DNA from: Roseobacter weihaiensis
Lineage (GTDB): Bacteria; Pseudomonadota; Alphaproteobacteria; Rhodobacterales; Rhodobacteraceae
Direction of reading: 5' to 3'
DNA: 64,000 nucleotides
Assembly (NCBI RefSeq): GCF_020622345.1
Contig: NZ_JACNMO010000012.1
Span: 62,001 to 126,000, forward strand
Shown piece by piece: positions 17,688 to 27,069 of the stretch. The first letter of the stretch is position 1. Each line of letters starts with the position of its first letter. The notes beneath the pieces were generated by a model that saw nothing but the letters and a program-made list of their open reading frames with translations, had not been told where the DNA came from and ran no database searches. The translations under genes and the position numbers were made by a program.

Positions 17688-19046
17688 TCAGCCCTTCCGC
17701 GCGCCCGCAAGCACCGCGGCAAAGCCTGTCGCCAGAACCACAACGCAGATCACCAGAAGCTGTTCGTACTTGTGTGCTTCAGGCAGCAGCTCGACGATGC
17801 CGGGCCAACTGCGGGCGAAATAGGCAAAGGCCCCCAAAAGCGCCGCCGCATAGGCCACCAGATAGGCCCAGAGGGCCACCTGGCGCTGCATCACCAGCCC
17901 CACAACCAGAACCGGCGCCAGAAACATCGACGCCGTGCCGCTGACCGCGACCGCATCGAAAAGCGTGGCATTGCCCCACAAGGTCAGCAATGTGCCCAGC
18001 ACCATCACCACCACCATGGCAATGCGCCCGCCCATGAGGTTGCGCGCCACCAGCCCCAGTTCCTCAACCGCCAGGCGCGCCGAGGAGGCCAGGGCGGAAT
18101 CAAGCGTGCTCAGCGCCGAGACCAGCAACGACAGCATCAGCAGAACAAAAACCCACGGCGGGAACATCGTGCTCCAGGTGCCGATCAGCTCATTGTCATA
18201 GGCGGCCTCGATCAGCCCGGCCTGGATGCCAAAGAACCCAAAGGCGATGATGCAGAGGGTGGAGATCCAGAAGGCATGAAAAAAGGAGCGCCGGGTGGTC
18301 TGCGGGTCGGCGATGAAGCCACGATCCATCATCACCGGGTCATGTGCGGGGTAGGAAAACACCTGCAAGGCCGCGACGGCGAGCAGAATCCAGCCATTAT
18401 AGCTGCCGGCGACGCCGGGGGCCGTAAGGATCGCGGTGAGCGAGAAACCCGGCGTCGCGATCAGCGCCACAAAGGCCATCGCAAAGGCCGCCAGAAACAG
18501 CAGCATCTGCACCACATCGGTCCTGAGCGCGGCACTCAGCCCGCCCCAGGCGGAATAGGCCAGTCCCAAAAGGGCAACGATGATGATGGCTGTCGTGCCA
18601 CTGCCGGCAATCACCGCATTAAAAATCAGCCCGACGACCAGCAGGTTGGCAAAGACCTCCGACAGCAGCCGCAGCGCGATGACGATATTATAGCAGGTGT
18701 TGCCCGTAGCTCCGAAGCGGCGGCCCAGCCAGTCCTGAACGGAGCCCGCCCCCTGGGCGCGCAGATGACCGATGATGACGCCGCCGGTCAGAAATGACCC
18801 GTAATAGGCCGCATAGGCCAGCGTGCCCGCAATCCCGTAGTAATAGCCCAGGATGGCGGCGTTCATCAAAGAGCGGGCAAAAATCCACGTGGTGACCTGG
18901 CTGAGGGTGAGCATCCACAGCCCCGGTGCCTGCCCCTGCACACTGCGCCCGCCGAAAAAGCCCTCGACGGTGACACGGCGCGGGGCGGCGATCAGGCTGG
19001 CCACCACAATGGCGGCGAAAACGAGAATGAGGACGGTCGCTTGCAT
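17688..19046 (-). CDS. Sodium:solute symporter family transporter
   Basis: A 452-residue inner-membrane protein with about 12-13 hydrophobic segments, matching the sodium:solute symporter superfamily: EGFFGGRSVQGQAPGLWML at the N-terminus, RRFGATGNTCYNIVIALRLL, and YSAWGGLSAALRTDVVQMLLF, the conserved Na+-site helix. The C-terminal region GLVMQRQVALWAYLVAY is also typical. The substrate cannot be assigned. It is first in the unit with the orphan ABC ATPase and Lin0512 genes. Confidence 0.85.
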   Translation of the reverse strand: MQATVLILVFAAIVVASLIAAPRRVTVEGFFGGRSVQGQAPGLWMLTLSQVTTWIFARSLMNAAILGYYYGIAGTLAYAAYYGSFLTGGVIIGHLRAQGAGSVQDWLGRRFGATGNTCYNIVIALRLLSEVFANLLVVGLIFNAVIAGSGTTAIIIVALLGLAYSAWGGLSAALRTDVVQMLLFLAAFAMAFVALIATPGFSLTAILTAPGVAGSYNGWILLAVAALQVFSYPAHDPVMMDRGFIADPQTTRRSFFHAFWISTLCIIAFGFFGIQAGLIEAAYDNELIGTWSTMFPPWVFVLLMLSLLVSALSTLDSALASSARLAVEELGLVARNLMGGRIAMVVVMVLGTLLTLWGNATLFDAVAVSGTASMFLAPVLVVGLVMQRQVALWAYLVAYAAALLGAFAYFARSWPGIVELLPEAHKYEQLLVICVVVLATGFAAVLAGARKG

Positions 19047-19170
19047 CGGTCAGTTTTCCGGTTCTGATTGATCTCAATCCCCGGTAATCGGATGCCGCGG
19101 CAGCCGCCAGTGCACAACGCCGTTTTCGCAGAATTGTGACCGACGCGCGAGACCTGTCGCCGGGAAAGGA

Positions 19171-20289
19171 TCAGGTGACGTCGAAGCTTGCCTCGGCCCG
19201 GTCCACCCCATTCACCTGCAGGGTCAGGTTGTGGCGGCCGGGGTGCCAGGTAAAGGTCGTGGCCCCTGCCTTGATCTTGTGCGCCTTGGCCAGTTTCAGG
19301 GGGGTGTCCGGCCCCGCCTGCGCCTGCTTGAGCTTGAAGACCTTCTGCGCCGCACGCCCGTCAGGTCGGGCGAACCCGATGCGGTAATCCACCAACACCG
19401 GCAGCGCCTCCGGCGCGGTGATGACGCAGTCAAAGGCCAGGACACCGCCGCGCTTTACGGTGGGTTCTTTCACGGTGAGGGTCACATTGACCTCCGCATC
19501 CGCGCGGTAGCCCAAAGCCGCCATCGCCCCGGCATCCCCGGCCTTGATGAGGGTGCGCAAGGCGTGCCGGGTCATCCAGCCCAGCTCCTTGGGCGTTTGC
19601 CGCCCGGCCCGTTTCCAGGACGCCAGGCGGTCCATGACCTCCTGCGGCACCTTGCGCGTCAGATCATTGAGGTGGTTTGCAACGGAGCGGGTCACGAACC
19701 GCGTTGGGTCAGCATGCAGATGATCGAGCAACGGCAAGGTCTGCGCGGGCGTCAGGGCGACAGCCTTGGCCCAGGGCAACCTGGGCCGCGTCCCTTCGCT
19801 GACCAGACGCCGCACGTGATAATTGTCATCCCCGGACCAAACCTGGAGGGTTCTGAGCGTTTCATCCGGCCAGCGGTTGAGAAAGGCGCGGATGTAGAAC
19901 TCCATCGAAAAGCGCTGCGTGGCCTGATAAAGCAGCGCCATCGCCCGGTCGCGATGGGTCTCAAGCCCATGGCGCACCGCGAGAATACCCGGCACCGCAT
20001 GGATGAACCGGCCAAAGTCATCATCCGTCTTGCTGGGATCCAACGGCGCGGGCATCGCCGCCTCCAGCGCGTCAGCCATCGCGTCGAAACCGGTTGGCAA
20101 CTGCGGCTCCAGACAGTCCGCAAGCCAATCGAGCCGCGCCATCAATTCACGCTCCGCAAAACCCGCAAGTGCCGCTTTCTCAAAGCGCGGCGCATCGAAA
20201 TCAGGCAGTGCGGCGCTGTATTCACCGGCAAGCTGCGCCACCGTTTCAGCGTTGAACAAATGGTCCTTGAGGGAAAAACGCTCTGCCAT
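19171..20289 (-). CDS. AlkC-type DNA alkylation repair protein with Ig-like tail
   Basis: A 372-residue all-helical HEAT-like DNA glycosylase of the AlkC/AlkD superfamily, which removes N3-methyladenine-type lesions without base flipping. Family segments are RFIHAVPGILAVRHGLE, RFSMEFYIRAFLNRWPDE, EGTRPRLPWAKAV and DPTRFVTRSVANHLNDL. From about residue 275 a beta-rich Ig-like domain follows (VKRGGVLAFDCVI, TTFTWHPGRHNLTLQVNG), as in a subset of AlkC proteins. It ends 122 nt from the symporter gene and starts 3 nt after the SDR gene. Confidence 0.85.
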   Translation of the reverse strand: MAERFSLKDHLFNAETVAQLAGEYSAALPDFDAPRFEKAALAGFAERELMARLDWLADCLEPQLPTGFDAMADALEAAMPAPLDPSKTDDDFGRFIHAVPGILAVRHGLETHRDRAMALLYQATQRFSMEFYIRAFLNRWPDETLRTLQVWSGDDNYHVRRLVSEGTRPRLPWAKAVALTPAQTLPLLDHLHADPTRFVTRSVANHLNDLTRKVPQEVMDRLASWKRAGRQTPKELGWMTRHALRTLIKAGDAGAMAALGYRADAEVNVTLTVKEPTVKRGGVLAFDCVITAPEALPVLVDYRIGFARPDGRAAQKVFKLKQAQAGPDTPLKLAKAHKIKAGATTFTWHPGRHNLTLQVNGVDRAEASFDVT

Positions 20290-20292
20290 GGG

Positions 20293-21072
20293 TCAAATCG
20301 TTGCGTTGGTGGCACCGCCATCCAGAAGGATGTTCTGACCCACAATGAAGCCTGCGTGCTGTGAGCACAAAAACGCGCAGGTGGCGCCGAATTCATCCAT
20401 CGTGCCGTAGCGCCGCGCCGGTATTGTCGCGGCCCTGCGCGCGCGGGCCTCTGTCAGGGAGATGCCTTCCTTTTCAACAACAGTGTTGTCCAGCATATCC
20501 GCCCGGTCGGTGGCGTGAATGCCGGGGAGCAGGTTGTTGATGGTCACACCCTTTTCGGCAACCTGCCGACTGGTGCCCGCCACATACCCGGTCAGACCGG
20601 TGCGCGCGGCGTTGGACAGCCCAAGTTGCGGGATCGGTGCTTTGACCGATTGCGATGTGATATTGACCACCCGGCCCCAGCCCTGCGCCATCATCGCAGG
20701 CACCAGCGCCTTTATCATGGCGATCGGGGCCAGCATGTTGGCATCCAGCGCCTTGATAAAATCGTCGCGGTCCCAGTCTTTCCAAAGGCCGGGGGGCGGC
20801 CCACCGGCATTGTTGACCAGAATATCCACATCCCCTGCCGCATCGAGCACTGCCGCGCGGCCCTCTTCGGTGGTGATATCAGCGGCCACTGCGGTCACCT
20901 CAACATCAAAGGCCGTGCGGATGCCCGCCGCCGCCGCCTCAAGCGCCTCAGCGCCGCGCGCATTCAGCACCAGATCAACACCGGCGCCAGCCAAGGCGCG
21001 CGCGCAGCCCAACCCCAGCCCCTTGGAGGAGGCGCAAACGACAGCGCGTTTACCATTAATGCCCAAATTCAT
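20293..21072 (-). CDS. SDR family protein with non-canonical active site
   Basis: A 259-residue short-chain dehydrogenase-like protein. The fold is clear: cofactor loop CASSKGLGLGCA, NNAGG, and a C-terminal VGQNILLDGG. The usual YxxxK is missing: the position reads LGLSNAARTGL, with no Tyr and an Arg in place of Lys. This LSNxxR form recurs in one 3-oxoacyl-reductase-like SDR subgroup. Its reaction is therefore uncertain. It is cotranscribed with the AlkC gene (3-nt gap). Confidence 0.82.
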   Translation of the reverse strand: MNLGINGKRAVVCASSKGLGLGCARALAGAGVDLVLNARGAEALEAAAAGIRTAFDVEVTAVAADITTEEGRAAVLDAAGDVDILVNNAGGPPPGLWKDWDRDDFIKALDANMLAPIAMIKALVPAMMAQGWGRVVNITSQSVKAPIPQLGLSNAARTGLTGYVAGTSRQVAEKGVTINNLLPGIHATDRADMLDNTVVEKEGISLTEARARRAATIPARRYGTMDEFGATCAFLCSQHAGFIVGQNILLDGGATNATI

Positions 21073-21205
21073 GTCATATTCCCTTTAACAGCAGATTGTG
21101 ACTAGCACCAAAAAGGCAACACGCACCAGTAAAAGACAGCAACGCTGTTCTCACACCGCCCTGAGCACGCGTAAACCAAGCGCTTCACCGCACGAGATCA
21201 AATCT

Positions 21206-22219
21206 ATGGCCGATATGCCGGAACTGACATTGGAAACACACAACGTCCCGGTCTACCCGTCGGGTGACTTTGTTGTGGCAAATGGGGCTAATGAAGGGGA
21301 TGCGATCAGCTTTGCCGACGATCTGGTGCTGGACGATATCTATACGCTTGCCCCCGCCGCGCAGACCCGAAACATCGGGCTGCATCGTGGGCCGGACGGC
21401 AGCTACAAGGTCTCGCAGAGCAGCGCCGTTGGGCGGATCGGGGCAACGGTTCATCTCGATTGCACCGTCACGTTGATGAGCGACACAACCGAGGTCACGG
21501 ATGTGTTGGTGTTGGTGGAGTTGGATAGCACAGGCCATGTGCAAGAGGTCTACGCCATGCCGCTGGTGCCGCTGCACGCGAAAGTGGATTATCGCCTTGT
21601 CGGTATCGACAGAAACGGCGCGGCACAAAAGCTGGCCCAGATGGCATGCGTTTCTTTCACACGGGGTACCGGCATTACGCTGGGATCAGGCCGCCAGCGC
21701 CCTGTCGAGGATCTGCGCCCCGGCGACCCCGTTCTGACCCGCGACAACGGGGTGCAACCACTGCGCTGGATCGGCCAGACCACCCAGCGGGCGGTTGGCG
21801 CCTTTGCCCCGATCCGGATTGCCGCCGGCACGCTGAACAATACCAATGACCTCATTGTCAGCCCCGATCATCGTCTGTTTGTCTATCAACGCGTGGATAA
21901 GCTGGGCGCGGGGCGCGCAGAGCTGCTGGTCAGGGCCGCCCATCTGGTCAACGGCACATCGGTGACGGTCCAACGGGGCGGTTTTGTCGATTACTTTCAA
22001 CTGCTTTTTGACACGCATCAGATCATCTACGCCGAAGGCATCGCCGCTGAATCCATGCTGGTCGATGCGCGCACGGCCCAACTGCTGGATGAAACAACAC
22101 GGGGCGCAATTGCCCCCGCGTCCAACCGGCAAAACAACCTCACCGCACTGGAGGTTGAAAAAACCCTGTTGGACCGGCCTGACGCGGTCGATATTCTGCG
22201 TCATGCCTCCAAAGGCTGA
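21206..22219 (+). CDS. Hint-domain protein
   Basis: A 337-residue protein with an N-terminal beta-rich part (MADMPELTLETHNVPVYPSG on) and a C-terminal Hint (Hedgehog/intein) domain: CVSFTRGTGITLGSG (the Cys that would start self-cleavage), VEDLRPGDPVLTRDNGVQPL, and a SPDHRLFV block with the conserved His. This Hint_2 architecture is abundant in Rhodobacterales, often in secreted or RTX-like proteins. The function is unknown. The ATG at 21206 is preferred because the open frame upstream is low-complexity. Confidence 0.8.
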   Translation: MADMPELTLETHNVPVYPSGDFVVANGANEGDAISFADDLVLDDIYTLAPAAQTRNIGLHRGPDGSYKVSQSSAVGRIGATVHLDCTVTLMSDTTEVTDVLVLVELDSTGHVQEVYAMPLVPLHAKVDYRLVGIDRNGAAQKLAQMACVSFTRGTGITLGSGRQRPVEDLRPGDPVLTRDNGVQPLRWIGQTTQRAVGAFAPIRIAAGTLNNTNDLIVSPDHRLFVYQRVDKLGAGRAELLVRAAHLVNGTSVTVQRGGFVDYFQLLFDTHQIIYAEGIAAESMLVDARTAQLLDETTRGAIAPASNRQNNLTALEVEKTLLDRPDAVDILRHASKG

Positions 22220-22277
22220 ACGCGGGCCGGTGCCTGATCTCTTGCGCTGACCGCCCCCCTCGCCTATAGCCCCAAGG

Positions 22278-23885
22278 ATGCTGGACACGTCGAAAAACCG
22301 TTCTGATCTGCCGCCCGAAATCGCGCGTCGCCGGACCTTTGCGATCATCTCGCACCCGGATGCGGGCAAGACGACGCTGACGGAGAAATTCCTGCTCTTT
22401 GGCGGGGCGATCCAGATGGCGGGCCAGGTACGGGCCAAGGGCGAGGCGCGGCGCACACGCTCGGATTTCATGGCAATGGAAAAGGACCGGGGCATCTCGG
22501 TCTCGGCCTCGGCCATGTCCTTCGACTTCAAGGCGTTCCGGTTCAACCTCGTGGACACCCCCGGCCACTCGGATTTTTCCGAGGACACCTACCGCACGCT
22601 GACCGCCGTGGATGCGGCCGTGATGGTCATTGACGGGGCCAAGGGGGTCGAAAGCCAGACGCAAAAGCTCTTTGAGGTCTGTCGCATGCGGGATCTGCCG
22701 ATCCTGACCTTTTGCAACAAGATGGACCGCGAAAGCCGCGACGTCTTTGAGATCATTGATGAAATCCAGGAAAACCTCGCGATTGACGTGACCCCGGCCA
22801 GCTGGCCCATAGGGGTTGGACGGGATTTTATCGGCTGCTATGATATTCTGCGCGACCGGCTGGAGCTGATGGACCGCGCGGATCGGAACCGGGTCTCGGA
22901 CTCCATTGAAATCAACGGGCTGGACGACCCCAAACTGGCCGAGCACGTCCCCGCTGACCTGCTGGACAAGCTGCGCGAAGAGCTTGAAATGGCCCGCGCA
23001 TTACTGCCCCCGCTGGATATGGCGGCAATGCACGAAGGCTCACTGACGCCGATCTGGTTCGGCTCCGCGATCAACTCCTTTGGCGTCAAGGAACTGATGG
23101 ACGGGATTGCTACCTACGGGCCTGAGCCGCAGATTCAATCGGCAGAGCCACGCCAGATCCTGCCGGAAGAACCCAAGGTGGCGGGTTTTGTCTTCAAGGT
23201 GCAGGCCAATATGGACCCCAAACACCGCGACCGGGTGGCCTTTGTCCGCCTCGCCTCGGGGCACTTCGAGCGCGGCATGAAACTGACCCACGTGCGGTCA
23301 AAAAAACCGATGGCCATCACCAACCCGGTGATGTTTCTCGCGTCCGACAGGGAGCTGGCCGAAGAGGCCTGGGCCGGGGACATCATCGGCATTCCCAACC
23401 ACGGTCAATTGCGCATCGGGGACACCCTGACCGAAGGCGAAGCCATTCGCGTCACCGGCATCCCCTCCTTTGCCCCGGAACTGCTGCAAGGCGTGCGTGC
23501 CGGCGACCCGCTGAAAGCCAAACACCTGGAAAAGGCGCTGATGCAGTTTGCCGAAGAGGGGGCCGCCAAGGTCTTCAAACCCGCCATCGGGTCGGGCTTT
23601 GTGGTTGGGGTGGTGGGGCAATTGCAGTTCGAAGTCCTCGCCAGCCGGATCGAGCTTGAATACGGGCTGCCGGTCCGCTTCGACGCCTCGCAGTTCACCT
23701 CGGCGCGCTGGGTGAATGGTGATAAACAATCCGTTGATAAGTTTACGGAAAGCAACAAACAGCATATCGCATATGACCACGATGGCGACACCGTTTATCT
23801 GACCCGCCTACAATGGGACATTGACCGGGTCGAGCGCGACTATCCAGACATCCGGCTGACCGCGACCAAGGAAATGATGGTCTAG
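22278..23885 (+). CDS. prfC: Peptide chain release factor 3
   Basis: A 535-residue translational GTPase that recycles RF1/RF2 after termination. GTP motifs are SHPDAGKTT (G1), DTPGHSDF (G3) and NKMD (G4). RF3-specific features include GAIQMAGQVRAK and SDFMAMEKDRGISVS in the switch region. Full family length. It starts 58 nt after the Hint gene, and an unknown gene follows after 16 nt. Confidence 0.96.
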   Translation: MLDTSKNRSDLPPEIARRRTFAIISHPDAGKTTLTEKFLLFGGAIQMAGQVRAKGEARRTRSDFMAMEKDRGISVSASAMSFDFKAFRFNLVDTPGHSDFSEDTYRTLTAVDAAVMVIDGAKGVESQTQKLFEVCRMRDLPILTFCNKMDRESRDVFEIIDEIQENLAIDVTPASWPIGVGRDFIGCYDILRDRLELMDRADRNRVSDSIEINGLDDPKLAEHVPADLLDKLREELEMARALLPPLDMAAMHEGSLTPIWFGSAINSFGVKELMDGIATYGPEPQIQSAEPRQILPEEPKVAGFVFKVQANMDPKHRDRVAFVRLASGHFERGMKLTHVRSKKPMAITNPVMFLASDRELAEEAWAGDIIGIPNHGQLRIGDTLTEGEAIRVTGIPSFAPELLQGVRAGDPLKAKHLEKALMQFAEEGAAKVFKPAIGSGFVVGVVGQLQFEVLASRIELEYGLPVRFDASQFTSARWVNGDKQSVDKFTESNKQHIAYDHDGDTVYLTRLQWDIDRVERDYPDIRLTATKEMMV

Positions 23886-23901
23886 AAACGGGTCAGGACG
23901 G

Positions 23902-24642
23902 ATGAGCGGCGCAGATCACATCTACCCGGGCGGTTTTGACCAACTGATGCGGGACTTTGAGCGCCGCTGCCGGTCCTTTAAGCAGGTCGATGCGGTCATC
24001 CCCCCGGCGGATATCGATCTCGACGCGCTTCACCAAGAGAAGCTGCCCCAGCTAGCTCAGCCCGGCGCAGAAGGCTCCCCCCGCTATGCCCAGGCAAAAT
24101 GGGCCCGGTTGCACGCGGAGCTTGAGGGCGAAAGCGCGCTCTTTCTGCTCCACGCCATGTTGATCGCCATTCTGCGAAGGCGGGATCCACCGGCGGAAGC
24201 GGTCACTCTCTTCATACGTGTTTGGCGTGAAAAGGGCGACGCGATGGCGGGTGAATTGCCGGTCCGGTGGCTGATCTCGGCGGCGACGACTTTTGCCGAC
24301 CATGGGGCAAACGGTGATCAGCGTGCCTTGGGCATGGGGCTGTCGCTGCTCTTTGACCTGATCAAGCTGCATGACAGCGAACGGCGGCTGACCGGCAAAC
24401 CGGGGAACGAGCTCTTTCGCCGCAGACGGTCCCGCGTGCGCCCATCGCTGGCGTTTGACATGGCGCCCTACGCAATCAGAGGCGGCGATCTGGATCGCAA
24501 CATGCTCGCGCGTCTGTGGCGATTGTCCCGGCAGGATACCACCATCCGCCCGCTCGGCAAGCGGATGCTTGAGATGGTGATGACAGACAACAGAAGCATC
24601 TTTGCCCGCACGCAGAGGCTGAAAGGCCCAAAGCCACAGTGA
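23902..24642 (+). CDS. Conserved hypothetical protein
   Basis: A 246-residue soluble, mostly helical protein with no domain I recognise. It has no signal peptide and no membrane segment. It is rich in Arg and Leu, with a basic RRRRSRVRPS patch at about residues 176-185 and a hydrophobic stretch AELEGESALFLLHAMLIAIL in the middle. It lies 16 nt after prfC in the same direction and may share its transcript, which suggests but does not show a role in translation. Confidence 0.6.
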   Translation: MSGADHIYPGGFDQLMRDFERRCRSFKQVDAVIPPADIDLDALHQEKLPQLAQPGAEGSPRYAQAKWARLHAELEGESALFLLHAMLIAILRRRDPPAEAVTLFIRVWREKGDAMAGELPVRWLISAATTFADHGANGDQRALGMGLSLLFDLIKLHDSERRLTGKPGNELFRRRRSRVRPSLAFDMAPYAIRGGDLDRNMLARLWRLSRQDTTIRPLGKRMLEMVMTDNRSIFARTQRLKGPKPQ

Positions 24643-24780
24643 TCCCCGCACGGCCTCTCAGGCCCGCCGGGCAGATCAACTGTCACAAAAGGGAGTGTTG
24701 CGGCTGAACAATCGCACGCCGGACACAAAACGGGCCGTGATTTCCGCAATTATTGTTCTGTTATCCACATCTGTTTGACC

Positions 24781-24810
24781 CTGCGCTTGCGAGTTGTTAA
24801 GCAAGCGCAG
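24781..24810 (+). promoter_or_regulatory. 10-bp stem-loop in the helicase leader
   Basis: Arms CTGCGCTTGC (24781-24790) and GCAAGCGCAG (24801-24810) pair perfectly around the loop GAGTTGTTAA. It lies 90 nt before the RhlE-like helicase ATG, directly after a TTGACC -35-like hexamer (24775-24780). No T-run follows, so it is not a terminator. An RNA structure in the mRNA leader, or an operator, are the options. Confidence 0.45.
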
Positions 24811-24900
24811 CATATCGCGGCAGGTGCCGCCCCTTGGGCCATGCGGGCCGGTATGAACGCTGCTGCGGGCCAAGGATGTGTCCGCAAACCACGGATACAT

Positions 24901-26352
24901 ATGACCAAATTTTCTGAGTTGAACCTCAATCCAAAAGTATTGAAAGCCGTCGACGAGGCCGGATACGAGACCCCCACCCCTATTCAGGCCGGTGCCATTC
25001 CGCCTGCGCTGGAAGGACGCGACGTTCTGGGCATTGCCCAGACCGGCACCGGAAAGACCGCAAGCTTCGTGCTGCCGATGATTACGCTGCTGGCGCGGGG
25101 GCGCGCACGCGCGCGCATGCCGCGCAGTCTTGTGCTCTGCCCGACACGGGAACTGGCCGCACAGGTGGCCGAAAACTTCGACACCTATACAAAACATCTC
25201 AAGCTGACCAAGGCGCTGCTGATCGGCGGCGTCTCGTTCAAGGAACAGGACAAGCTGATCGACAAGGGTGTCGATGTTCTGATCGCCACGCCCGGTCGTC
25301 TGCTCGATCACTTCGAGCGCGGCAAGCTCTTGTTGACCGGCGTGCAGATCATGGTGGTGGATGAGGCGGATCGGATGCTCGACATGGGGTTCATTCCCGA
25401 TATCGAGCGGATTTTCAGCCTGACGCCTTTCACCCGCCAGACCTTGTTTTTCTCGGCCACCATGGCGCCGGAAATTGAGCGGATCACCAATACATTCCTG
25501 TCGGCCCCTGAACGCATCGAGGTGGCCCGGCAAGCGACCGCAAGCGAGACCATCGAACAGGGCGTCCTGATGTTCAAAGCATCCCGGCGAGACCGCGAAG
25601 GATCCGAGAAACGCAAGCTTTTGCGGGCCTTGATTGATGCGGAAGGCGAGAAATGCACCAATGCGATCATCTTCTGCAACCGCAAGTCGGATGTGGATAT
25701 CGTCGCCAAGTCCCTGAAGAAATACAAGTATGATGCTGCCCCGATCCACGGGGATCTGGATCAGAGCCAGCGGACCCGCACCCTTGACGGTTTCCGGGAT
25801 GGATCGCTGCGGTTTCTGGTGGCCTCTGACGTGGCTGCGCGCGGCCTTGATGTCCCTTCGGTCAGCCATGTGTTCAATTTTGACGTTCCCGGACATGCGG
25901 AGGATTACGTTCACCGGATCGGTCGCACCGGGCGTGCCGGGCGCGACGGCAAAGCCATCATGATCTGCGTGCCCCGCGATGAAAAGAACCTTGATGATAT
26001 CGAGCGTCTGGTCCAGTCCGAGATCCCGCGACTGGAGAACCCTCAAGGCAGCCAGGTAGAGGAAGTGCCGCAAGAGGCCCCGCAGGACGAAAAACCCAAG
26101 CGCACCCGCAGCCGGAGCCGCAAGAAAGAGGCGGATCCCGCCGAGGTGGTCCCGCAGGACAACACCCCCGAGACGCCAAAAGAGGCCGAAGCAGCCCCGG
26201 CCCCGGCAAAGGACGAGAAGCCCCGCGGGCGCACACGTGGCGGTCGGGGTCGGTCCAAGTCGAACGACCGTGGCGGCGAGGCGGTGGTCGGACTGGGCGA
26301 TCATACTCCCGAATTTATCGGGCTCAGCTTCAAAGAACGTTACGCGAACTGA
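24901..26352 (+). CDS. DEAD-box RNA helicase, RhlE-like
   Basis: A 483-residue ATP-dependent RNA helicase. It has the Q motif (GYETPTPIQ), motif I AQTGTGKT, motif Ia PTRELA, motif II DEAD, motif III SAT, and motif VI HRIGRTGRAG. The C-terminal 100 residues are a low-complexity Lys/Arg/Glu/Pro-rich tail (KRTRSRSRKK, GRTRGGRGR) typical of RhlE-type helicases in cold adaptation and RNA turnover. The ATG at 24901 is favoured; the open frame upstream lacks similarity. The long leader with a hairpin suggests post-transcriptional control. Confidence 0.93.
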   Translation: MTKFSELNLNPKVLKAVDEAGYETPTPIQAGAIPPALEGRDVLGIAQTGTGKTASFVLPMITLLARGRARARMPRSLVLCPTRELAAQVAENFDTYTKHLKLTKALLIGGVSFKEQDKLIDKGVDVLIATPGRLLDHFERGKLLLTGVQIMVVDEADRMLDMGFIPDIERIFSLTPFTRQTLFFSATMAPEIERITNTFLSAPERIEVARQATASETIEQGVLMFKASRRDREGSEKRKLLRALIDAEGEKCTNAIIFCNRKSDVDIVAKSLKKYKYDAAPIHGDLDQSQRTRTLDGFRDGSLRFLVASDVAARGLDVPSVSHVFNFDVPGHAEDYVHRIGRTGRAGRDGKAIMICVPRDEKNLDDIERLVQSEIPRLENPQGSQVEEVPQEAPQDEKPKRTRSRSRKKEADPAEVVPQDNTPETPKEAEAAPAPAKDEKPRGRTRGGRGRSKSNDRGGEAVVGLGDHTPEFIGLSFKERYAN

Positions 26353-26487
26353 CGCCCCCTCACGACGGCCCCTCTCCAAAAGCGTCCGGCAACCGGGGGC
26401 CGATCCGCCCGATCCATTTCAGTGTCATTTTTTTAATGTTCTGGCTCTAAGGTCCATCTTGTTTGACCTTCCAAGAGGTGCTGTACC

Positions 26488-26814
26488 TTGAAAACCCCAA
26501 TCCCGACCGCCACGCAAAGTGATCGACGGCAGCATACACGAAATCAGGTAAGTCTTGATTGCACATTGCACGCAGACAACTTCGAAATCAGCGGCAGGGT
26601 CGTTGATATCTCCGAAGGCGGTGCCGGTATTCGTCTGTTTTTCGAAACCGCCGAAGGTCTGAGCGCCGGTATCAACAGCATCACCATCGACACAATCGGC
26701 AAGATACCCGCGACCCTGCGCTGGAAATCGGCTGACAGGCTGGGGGTTTCCTTTGACCGCAATCCAGAGGTTGTTGCCTTTCTCAAAGCCAATGGCCCTT
26801 CACAAGAGATGTGA
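26488..26814 (+). CDS. PilZ domain protein
   Basis: A 108-residue single-domain PilZ protein, a likely cyclic di-GMP receptor. The RxxxR motif is visible in RRQHTR (about residues 13-18) and the second motif in DISEGGAGI (D/NxSxxG). The start is TTG at 26488 with AAGAGG 9 nt upstream. It has no output domain, so it would act by binding a partner. It stands alone between the helicase gene and the nuo-operon end. Confidence 0.8.
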   Translation: MKTPIPTATQSDRRQHTRNQVSLDCTLHADNFEISGRVVDISEGGAGIRLFFETAEGLSAGINSITIDTIGKIPATLRWKSADRLGVSFDRNPEVVAFLKANGPSQEM

Positions 26815-27069
26815 AAATCAGCGCCCTCTACGCATGAGACACAGGCGGGCCTTTCAGACATCGACCATGCGATGACGCGGCAGCACCAAGCCCCGCCAGG
26901 CAAGTACCGCTCCAGGTCAACCTGTTAGATGGTCTGTACCTGATACCGTCTGGTCAAATCGAAACCCCGCGCCCCCGACACGGCAGGACCTGCCTTCGGC
27001 GACCTGATCGGTTGGCTCTCCCGATCGCATCTCCGAAACCGGGGCTGTCGGCATCAATGCAGACCCGGG

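Noticed and set aside
19065-19082. GATTGATCTCAATC as an FNR site upstream of the symporter gene.
   Set aside because: Spacing between the TTGA/TCAA halves is wrong for FNR (needs N4 between 5-bp arms).
24761-24769. DnaA box as part of a replication origin.
   Set aside because: Only one box, no AT-rich unwinding region and no origin-type genes next to it.
24781-24810. Hairpin as a terminator for the upstream gene.
   Set aside because: No T-tract follows on either strand; it lies in the helicase leader.
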